In this document: positions 55,608 to 64,000 of the stretch, one piece after another
How positions within the stretch are numbered: the first letter of the stretch is position 1
Layout: the number at the start of each line of letters is the position of its first letter
DNA from: Lojkania enalia
Lineage: Eukaryota; Ascomycota; Dothideomycetes; Pleosporales
Reading direction: 5' to 3'
DNA length: 64,000 bases
Assembly (NCBI GenBank): GCA_010094045.1
Contig: ML986610.1
Span: forward strand, 62,001 to 126,000
The notes under the pieces: model-generated
What the model was told of the DNA's origin: nothing
Databases searched by the model: none
Seen by the model: the letters and a program-made list of their open reading frames with translations, nothing else
Made by a program: the position numbers and the translations under genes

Positions 55608-56992
55608 ATGCCAGACGTTTTCGCTGTTCCTGGTAACGTCTCCCTTGCAATGGCGTCGCCGTCGTACTTGAGCACAGGTGCTGATGCCAATCCATAGTCT
55701 TCTTCATCTGCTTCCGAGAGTGCCTCGAGACGAGCATCATCGTCTCCGTGCTTTTAGCTTTCCTGAAGCAGACATTAGGGCCTGAGCATGATGCTATGAC
55801 AAGGAAGAAGCTGATCAGACAGGTAGATATTGCCTCCAATTGCCGTATCCGCTCTGACAGAGGCTGTAGATTTGGTTCGGTGTAGCTGTAGGCGTTTTTG
55901 TCTGTATTTGCATCGCAGCTGGCGTGATTGGGACCTTCTACACGGCCGGCCAGCAAGTTTTTGAATCTGCAGAGTATATTTGGGAAGGTGAGTTCTGTTT
56001 TCAAATGTTTTCAATTCGTAGTAATATCGCTAGGTGTCTTCGCCATTCTTGCCTCAGTCATCATCACCTTGATGGGCGCCGCCTTGTTGCGCGTAAATAA
56101 GATGCAAGACAAGTGGCGTGTCAAGATTACGAAGGCGTTCGAAGTAAGGGATTCGTCGCTGCCTGTGAAGGGACGCTTCAAGAGATGGACCGAAAAGTAC
56201 GCAATGTTCATGCTTCCCTTCATCACTGTTCTTCGGGAGGGTATCGAGGCAGTGCTTTTCATCTCTGGCGTAGGTGTGGGACTACCTGCAAAATCGTTTC
56301 CCTTGGCAGTTATTTGCGGGTTAGCAGCGGGTACCCTAGTAGGGTATCTAATCTACAAGTGAACATCCCCATGCCATAGAACGTAACAAAGCTGACCGTG
56401 AATAGAGGGGGTAATCAAACTTCTTTGCAAATCTTCCTAATAATTTCAACATGCTTCTTGTACTTGGTTGCGGCCGGCCTATTCTCGAAGGGTGTATGGG
56501 ATTTCGAGCAGAATGCTGTGCGCACACCCTCTCATTGGCACTCATTCAAGTCACGCTAACGATGGCAGTGGGTTAAGCTGGCTGGAGAAGGCGCTGCAGA
56601 GGCTGGCTCGGGACCGGGATCTTATGACATCCGCAAGAGTGTGTGGCACGTCAACGTAGGTTCTACAATTCTCTGTTAGTCGATAGTGTACTGACAGTGG
56701 TTAGTGTTGTAGCCCGTCTGCAAACGGTGATGGCGGTTGGGGAGTTTTCAACTCACTCTTCGGCTGGCAAAATTCTGCGACTTATGGGTCCGTGATCTCT
56801 TACAACATTTACTGGTTGGTGGTAATCGTCGGGTTCGTCCTGCAAGGATTCAAGGAGAGGACCGGACATTGGCCGCTTCAAAAGTCTTCCGCGAAGGAAA
56901 TATCGAGCGATACTGGAAGTGACCATGCAACGACTGGAAAGGGAAAGCAGGGTGGAGTTGTCTCATCCAATGTTCGCGAGATCCAGGAGTGA
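55608..56992 (+). CDS. FTR1: FTR1-type high-affinity iron permease
   Basis: The plasma-membrane Fe(III) permease that works with the FET3 ferroxidase encoded divergently beside it. Seven exons, 55608-55632, 55698-55822, 55870-55987, 56034-56358, 56406-56517, 56569-56655 and 56705-56992, give 359 aa with every phase consistent. It carries both REXXE iron-binding motifs: [12 protein letters not shown] in helix 1 (Cys at a variable position) and [11 protein letters not shown] in the middle. About seven hydrophobic segments are present, including [37 protein letters not shown] and [18 protein letters not shown]. The conserved VWHVNCCSP and [13 protein letters not shown] region precedes the last helix, and the cytosolic tail is Ser/Lys-rich. 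The tiny first exon encodes only MPDVFAVP. Confidence 0.95.
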
Positions 56993-57555
56993 ATCTATCT
57001 AGGCTAGACAATACCTAAAATTTTCAAGGGCGAAGGACCTTGTTTGGACATCTATTGGATTAGATGTCAGATCACATGCCTTACTCTTTCGTAATTCTCT
57101 ATAACTATCAATTATCTTCGTCTAGAGGACGGTCCACATCCTAGTTCATATCTATCCTTTTTCGCATATTGCCGTATATGGATCTTTATCTTGCTAGCAG
57201 AGCCAATAAATTGTAGAAAGGCATTATTACAATGACTGTGATTTTTATGATAAACGTTGAGGTGTATCAAGAAAACAGCCCTCAAGTACGATTTGGTGGC
57301 AATCAACGAAGTTTGGGCTGTACTTAATGGAAAAGAGGCCGTCCGCTGACAAACGGCAGATACCCGCTATCCTATTGGTTGAAGCTTATTGTGGCGATGC
57401 CTGCTCCGCTCGGCTACCACCACACGATTTCTCATACACCTACACAACGCATCGCCCGGCTGCTCTTCGAAATGGCTTGGCCATATCCATGAACGAGAAC
57501 GCCTCGGACTTTAGTCACTCCCAAGGCATTTTGCGGATTTTGCCCACCTCAAACG
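56993..57555. other. Intergenic region
   Basis: FTR1 3' flank and upstream region of the BTB-like gene. No gene recognised. Confidence 0.5.
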
Positions 57556-58879
57556 ATGGAACATACAATCATTGCCCCAAATGGGAATCTGGTCCTGGAA
57601 GTCTGCCAGGAGGATGGAGGCGATCAGTTCACGTATCGAGTGGATTCTGAGGTGCTTCGGCAGAACTCCCGATACTTTGAGAATCTGCTAAGCGACCGCT
57701 TCAACGAGGGTCAAAAACTCTCAGCGGCGCTCGATGCTCTGAAGCTTGCAGGTCACTCAAACGTTGCAGATGCACCAGCAGATGCTCTTCCTAGGATCGC
57801 CATTGCTGACATTGGCCGAATATCCAAGGTTTCCACTATCCATAATCTTGTTGCAGACTTCCTTCGAGCTCTCCATGGCCACAACCTCTCCGCCCCAAAC
57901 CCCCCACTTGCCAACCTAGCCAACCTTGCCGTCGTCGCTGATCGATTCGATGCACTCCCATGCCTCTCTAGGTATATTGGAAGGAAAAAATATCTACATG
58001 CCATCGATGGAAAATCGAGGGGCAGATCGACTACAAGTTTCGCGGAAGAGAGGGTGCGGCAAAAGCTCCTGGTTGGCTTGCTGTTTGATCACCCAATATG
58101 GGTTACGAGATACTCCAAATACCTAATACTGCGGGACTCGGTGCAGTGGAAGCCTGGGGCACAGCCAAATGATGCGGCTGCTTTGTGGTGGGACATACCA
58201 AATGAGGTTGAAGGTGCGATTACATAACAATTCCCTTTAAAGTGACCATGAGCTGAAGGCCGCAGACGAACTAATGCTTCGACGAGAATATATTCTTGAA
58301 ACCATCAACTCGCTCCAATCACACTTTCTCAAGCTTTATACGTCCGGGGAGAGACAGTGCAAGCTAGGCTATGACTCTTCTTCGCAGTGCGATTCATTCC
58401 AGTTGGGTGAAATGATTCGATTCTTTACCAAGTTAGGGACGCTTCGCCTTCAAGGAACTATATATGACACGATAGAGCCAAGCTATTGGTCGGGAGACAT
58501 AAACCGTCTTATCGAGTCTCTCCGTACGTGTTCAACATACCAGATTGATCGCAATCATTCCCACTGTGGCTTACGAGTCCGGCTACTTCCATTACTTGAA
58601 CTCGTAGGGAACCAGCTTAGCCTCGAGGCAGGCAGTTTGGATATCGGTCTTTGCGCTGAATGTTGGAATCATAGCCGGCGGCTATATGCTTGGTCCTCTG
58701 CAAAGCGGCCTGTGCTGTGGGTGCAATCGGGGGTTTTGTCGGGGAGCCAGAGCCTCGCATCTACACATCATAAAAAGGGGCATCAGAAGAGCTCTAGTAG
58801 CTGCCTCAGTAGGCATGTTGTCATTAGAGACATGTTCATGGCCATGGAAAAAGACTGGACGGCTAGAGACGCCTATTAA
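57556..58879 (+). CDS. BTB/POZ-like domain protein
   Basis: Exons 57556-58213 and 58266-58879 give 423 aa; the 52-nt intron joins PNEVE to DELMLRREYILETI in phase. The N-terminus has the start of the fungal BTB fold (IIAPNGNLVLEV, FTYRVDSEVLRQNSRYFENLL), in which an antigen-like region before LRQNSRYF is typical. A helical region follows (NLANLAVVADRFDALPCLSRYI), and then a conserved C-terminal section (KLGTLRLQGTIYDTIEPSYW, LLPLLELVGNQLSLE). It belongs to a fungal-specific group of BTB-related proteins without known function, often poorly conserved. The final ~50 residues after ECWNHSRRLYAW look less natural, and an extra 3' intron is possible. Confidence 0.75.
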
Positions 58880-59803
58880 GGGCAGGGCTCTAGCTGAGGC
58901 CGCATTTTCGGTAAGGGTTGCTCGCCTGATATGGCTAGGGGAATGTCTAGCCTTACCGCGGTGGTCGACTCTGGTACAGTGGCTCCTCAATCAGCCCTAC
59001 GGGGTGAGACTCTAGGTATCAAGATTGAAACATAAGCAGGAGGTTTGCGACAAACCCAGCGCTTCATGAAGCTGGCCCCGGCTTCCTCAAGGCCGCTCAA
59101 TGAACCACATGCTCCTCCCTGAAGAAATGAGCCCTACCTGGAACAAGGACTCTGCCTCAGTAATGCCTTGGACCAACAGTGAAGTCCGTCTATGTTGAAT
59201 AGGCAATTTTCTAAAAATCAGGTACGGCGGATACCTCGGCCACGTCCGGTAGCTGCTGTCAAATAGCAGTAGTTCGTTTGAAAAGTGAAATGGTTCATGT
59301 GCGCGGCAGAGGCGATAATTTCTCCCCTACAATTGGAGAGACTTGCCTACGAGGCACAACAGACATGCTCAACTAATCACATGCTCTCGGCTATGCAAGG
59401 GCTGAGCGCGGTTATGACTTAGGTCGTTGGTGCTCAGCCTCTACGCACCGCCACCGCCGCTTTCCCAGCACTTCAACTTTCCTTTCTCTTCCATACATTT
59501 TAAGACACTTAGCTCACTCTAATAAGCCTCTTTTGCGTTTCGGCCTTGTCCGCCGTGCTTGTTGATTAGTGACTTTTTGGGCTCATCACAAGGCAGAAAG
59601 TAGGCATCCAGAGAATCGGTTTCCTTCTACTTCGCCCCCAAGCGTTTCATTATAAGGCCCTACGGTGAGCGCGGCACCAAGGTTAATTTCATATGCGTTT
59701 ACGTTGCATCAAGTAGCAAATCCGCGCATATTCACTGGTTCGCCAATCACCTGACCTGACCCCTTACCGCATTAATACATATTCCCATTCGCTCCTGCCA
59801 ATT
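58880..59803. other. Intergenic region
   Basis: Flank of the BTB-like gene and probable promoter of the vWA gene. No gene recognised. Confidence 0.5.
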
Positions 59804-60905
59804 ATGTCGGCTTCTACATTAACCACGCTCTTCTTCGACCACGGTGTCCCAAGAACATCGCAACCTCGCGATATCTCAGAAAGAAATTCTTCAAGCAACA
59901 TGTCCTCTAGCAATATGTTCTCTAGCTTTAAGAATAAACTCTCTCGCCGCGGTACCTCCAAATCAACATCGTCGAAGGCGTCGACTACACGCGGCGGCCA
60001 AGCGGTAAACTCCCTTCAGAGCAACAATCCCTACAGCTCGACGGCACCACCAACTCGTCGTCCAGGTAAGCTCCCAGATTCTGCCCTTCTTCAACAGCTT
60101 CTCACTCGTTACAGACCGTCCTGGCATGAATGCCTTCAGCACTCCATCCAACGAGCCACCTCCAGCATACACCCCAGGCCCAGCTGGACAGGCTGCTGCT
60201 GGCCCCGCGCCCAATGTAGCTACTGACGCAGATGATCGATACGACTTCCTCAAGTCTTTCGATACCATCTTCCTCATCGATGACTCCGGTTCAATGGCTG
60301 GCCGATCCTGGCGCGAAACCGGCGAGGCTCTGAAGACCATCACTCCTATCTGCACTCAGCGTGACGCCGATGGCATTGACATCTATTTCTTGAATCATCC
60401 TGACTCATCAATCTACAAGAATGTCAAGACTGCTAGCACGGTACAAGAGATTTTCCAGACCGTCAAGCCAGGCGGCGGCACCCCTACGGGGCAACGGCTT
60501 AACAAAATCCTTCGCCCGTATCTCCAACGATATCAAGCTGATCCCGATGGCACTAAGCCAATCAACGTTATCGTCATCACGGACGGTGCGCCCTCTGATG
60601 ACGTCGAGTCAGTAATCATTAATGCTGCCAAGAAACTTGACAAGCTTGAAGCTCCAGCTTGGCAAGTCGGTATCCAGTTCTTCCAAGTAGGCAGGGAGGA
60701 GGGCGCCCGTGAGCATCTCAAGCAGTTGGATGATGGACTTGCCGAGCTGGCGGGCGACGACGAGCTCCGCGACATGGTAGACACAGTTCCATTCACTGGC
60801 GCACAAAATGAAGAGCTCTCTGCACAAGGTGTGCTTAAAGTAGTCCTTGGCAGCGTTAATCGGCGAGTAGACAGGAGTTCAAAGGAGCTTTATCGCAGAA
60901 AATGA
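59804..60905 (+). CDS. von Willebrand factor A domain protein
   Basis: Exons 59804-60065 and 60115-60905 give 350 aa; the 49-nt intron joins TRRP to DRPGMNAF in phase. The N-terminal ~100 residues are Ser/Thr/Arg-rich and disordered (MFSSFKNKLSRRG). A PPPAY motif follows (possible WW-domain ligand), and then a vWA domain with a complete MIDAS start: FLIDDSGSM, Asp143-x-Ser145-x-Ser147. Further family blocks are TPTGQRLNKIL with the Thr of the MIDAS and VIVITDGAPSDD with the third Asp. The sequence runs through WQVGIQFFQVG to a LDDGLAELAG segment. Intracellular vWA proteins of this sort in fungi have no firm function; a protein-protein scaffold is likely. A start at the later ATG (59900) is possible. 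Confidence 0.9.
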
Positions 60906-63900
60906 GGATTCTATGGCTCTATTCACTGCTCGATCCAGAATAGGTTCCTCGGAACAAGTTTCTCCCCCCCCACTTTTGCAACAAGCAAATCAATACATGG
61001 CTCCTGTTAAACAACCCTTGCACAATTTCCTTTGTCTGTAAAACCACCTAGACAGGACTATCTGGGACATTATGTTACGAGATCTGGATCATTTTCCTTT
61101 GGCGTTGGCGGACCCCTGCGCCTTCCTCGCACTACCTGAAGCATGAGATACCCAGGACTTGCATTAGAGGAAAACGGTGGGCACGGAGTGCGGCCTTGTA
61201 ATTCTACAATTTTTCATTACATTTTTCCAATTCGAACAATAGATTAGAATTAGAGCCCCTAATGAAATTTGATCATACCGATTGCAGATCCATGCTATCG
61301 CGATTCAATACTTATAGCTGTGACTCTGTACCTCGACCATATTGGACATACTATACGCGATGAGGTGATGGGCCATCATTGGATCCTTTCACTGCCCTGG
61401 CATGCATATAATGCGCAAAGTGATTGATCCTAATCCTTCGGATACATAGGCATGAACGTGACATGTACTTAAACCCTTTCGTGGTGGTCTAAGCGCCTAT
61501 GGCGGGTTCCTCACCCAACCACCAACCACTTCTCTTTAAAATTCCGACCAATACAAAATTTTCATCCCAGTAATGTGAGGCATCGAACCGCATTACCTAG
61601 CTAATAGTACATAACCAACACGTATGTATCGCTAGACGCGTGAGACGACGGGAAGAAAAGAAATTTTAACGAGGGGTAGCAAATGCGCCTTACAAGGCGG
61701 ACTACACTAGGCCCGGGTGTTCTTACCCCTTAACGCTGACCCCACACCCCAACTTGATCCAGGTACAACTGCGAAGATGCTATTAGACGCTGCAGGATTC
61801 GGGGTAGGGATGCATTGGGATGGAACTACATATTGCTATGTATGGGCACGTAGAGGAGTGCCTTGCGGGGCTGATTTTCACCTGAGATGGTGGAGTTTTG
61901 GCGTGGATTGAGGGCCAACATAATGCTAGACGAGAGTTTTTGGGCAATCAACCTAGTGTTTCTTTTAAGGAGTGCGTTGGATTTGGGGAAAGCAATGGGG
62001 CAGGTCGGATGTGAGGATTGGATGCCGTTGTCGTTCAGTCATGTTGACGGGTGAGGATGGCGTCAGCTATCATACGCAGATGAACGAAGTTTTTTCGCAT
62101 GAAATTGGGACATTGGGAGACCTGAGCGTCACTCCTGGGAATATCCTTCGAGCATTCCGCAGTGCGAACGCTCCACATTGACCGGCGCCGCGATTGTACA
62201 TTGGCTCCAATACTAAAGTTAATGCAAGTTGTAGCGCTTTCTTTATATGGCGCGCGGTTAGCAGGGATGCTTTATGGGGCAGTTTCCAAGCGGATTGATA
62301 GGTCGTAGCGGAATGTGGCATGTGTTGTGAAGAGAGCATCATGGTATGTGTATTTAGATTTTGATAATCGGTGTTATGAGACCTGATTCGACAATTAATG
62401 GAGTAGTCTATTTGGGTAGCAGAAAATAGGCTCGCTTTGAATTGATCAGGATAGAATGTAGGTGCCCAATATGTGAATGCTTTAATAACATACATCACTG
62501 GGAACGTTCACACCACCAGGACAAGGATGGTGTAATTGCGTGGTTATGCAGAAAAGGTCTTGATGCAGGGCACTAGTGAAGACTGACAGGCCGTCAGCTA
62601 GCTCACCGATATGTGTCAATCTCGGGGCGGCTCTTCATTGCGACTACTTTATTCAGCGTCATGCCTCATTGCGTGGAGAGCGTCGGAATATTCGAGTGTA
62701 TAGCATGCACAGGAGTTCAAGATCATCGCCTTATGTCACTTGCTTCTCCTGTTTATGAACCAAGCAGAGTCGTATCTTTATGGTTGCAATCTGGATAAGG
62801 TTGTCCGGAGAAATTGCAAATATGGGCTCCAAAATCATGATAATATACCCTTCTTTTGATAGTCAATGCATTAAAGCGCTACTACTTTTAGCTACCTTAA
62901 TTAACTGAGCGGAAGAATAGGCATAATGCATACTTGGCGTTTGTGATGCTGGCATACTAATAGATGATTCTCGTGTCGCGAAATAGAGCGGTATGTGCTG
63001 GTTTACCAACATTACGCGGATAGCAAAACCCGAGTAAGGCAGACACTCAGTGGAGGCACGGAGACCAAATCTGAGCAAATGATAACGAAATCTACTGATG
63101 CAGACTCATCAATAACGTATGATGCCAGGACGGCAAATGCGTACCGCGCAACAAGGGGTCCCGGGTTAGCGACCGGTCAGGATTTAACTCTGGTCGATAT
63201 ATACCCCACGTGCCCCTCAAAGATGTGGGCCGGCTTGTATATCATGAGGTTGGCAGTTCTAGTTGGAGCACGAACTTACGTTGGTTTGTGGAGCAGAAGA
63301 CGCGGTAAAGCAAGGTACAACAACATATCTGCGTTGCCAATATGGGCACGGGGTTCAATGAACCAGAATCTACTGTCATTTCCCCGGGATATCGATTCTG
63401 CCTTGCGCTGGGGAGCACTAAGACCACTGTGTCTGACCTATTGCGGTATGCTGTGACTCGATGCACATGCGCCTAGGTGTGCTAGCCGGATCCATATGTG
63501 TATACATGTTGGCGGCTACAAGTCTGCCTTGAAGAAAGCCATGCATAAATGCAACCTTGCCTTGTGTGATATGTGCTTTGGGGTCATGGTAGATTGGCGG
63601 TTCCCCAACTATCGCGAAGCTAGGTGCAGAGCGTATCAATGAGGGGACTTTCATTTCTTTCTCCTAGAGACCACCGGAACCCAATCACCAATTTGCTCAT
63701 CGATGGAAGCATTAGAGCCGCATAAAAAACCTACTTTGCATTTTTATTCCTTTGCGTCCGTCGGCCGAATAATTAATATTATTCTTTTCAACACCACATC
63801 TTTACCTCAAGATTGCTCCTAGAAATTGCGGTAACTACTTGTCTTCTCAAGCAATGTCGTCCTTAGGAGGCCTATGGAACTAACTTCCATTCTATTCTGT

Positions 63901-64000
63901 TTGACGGTAGGCTTTCTTGATCGTGAAGGGCAGTATCTGAGGTGCTCGTTTCAGGCCACCATGGTACTCCATTCTCCTTATAAGTCCAAAATAAACTCTG
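60906..64000. other. Intergenic region to window end, no gene recognised
   Basis: No ATG-started frame here resembles a known family, and no tRNA cloverleaf was found. The composition is ordinary, without the dense stop pattern of the transposon relics. A gene beyond 64000 may begin just outside. Confidence 0.55.

Noticed and set aside
55705..55740. FRECLE in FTR1 as a broken iron-binding motif
   Set aside because: The motif requirement is REXXE; Cys occupies a variable position, so the motif is intact.
56034..56358. Possible additional intron at GAAGTAAGG within FTR1 exon 4
   Set aside because: The frame continues without a stop into the conserved [21 protein letters not shown] segment, and skipping would delete or shift it.
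1..64000. CRISPR arrays, bacterial operons or prophage
   Set aside because: The sequence is eukaryotic nuclear DNA; the only regular tandem arrays are ankyrin-coding units and microsatellites.

Overview
The window is nuclear DNA of a filamentous ascomycete (Pezizomycotina). The evidence is short GT-AG introns of about 40-90 nt, fungus-specific families (HET, PTH11-like rhodopsin-fold, DUF6594, FET3/FTR1), transposon relics full of C-to-T type stop codons as expected from repeat-induced point mutation (RIP), and a tRNA-Arg with a short intron. The class cannot be fixed from sequence alone. Exon models were spliced by hand from reading frames and splice signals; they are self-consistent in phase but untested by transcripts.

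Layout. 1-18.5 kb is a conventional housekeeping block: choline kinase (+), an intron-containing tRNA-Arg(UCG), a PHD-finger protein (-), a single-pass membrane protein (-), an AIM3-like proline-rich protein (+) and an ELO-type fatty acid elongase (+). 18.5-23.7 kb is gene-free and AT-rich. It holds relics of a Fot1/pogo-type transposase and of a Crypton-like tyrosine recombinase.

23.7-42.7 kb mixes genes with non-self-recognition-type sequences. There is a HET-NACHT-ankyrin NLR-like gene whose eight near-identical ankyrin repeats end at a C-to-T type stop, a decayed ankyrin pseudogene and a truncated HET-domain fragment. Between them lie APC10, a PTH11-like membrane protein, an acidic protein of unknown function, a retropepsin-like protein and a DUF6594 protein. 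Two repeat families recur here: diverged inverted copies on either side of the NLR-like gene, and a direct pair with a conserved terminus at about 28.2 and 42.7 kb. A 100-N assembly gap lies at 44.05-44.15 kb.

45-61 kb is again conventional: a LigB-type extradiol dioxygenase, a small basic nuclear protein, orotidine-5'-phosphate decarboxylase (pyrG/URA3), then a divergently transcribed reductive iron uptake pair, FET3 ferroxidase and FTR1 permease. The shared promoter of that pair carries five perfect ATCWGATAA (SreA-type GATA factor) sites within about 950 bp. A BTB-like protein and a vWA-domain protein follow. I recognise no gene in 61-64 kb.

The most notable systems are the NLR/HET neighbourhood bounded by decayed mobile elements and the iron-regulated FET3/FTR1 divergon. 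I found no evidence for a wholly new system.
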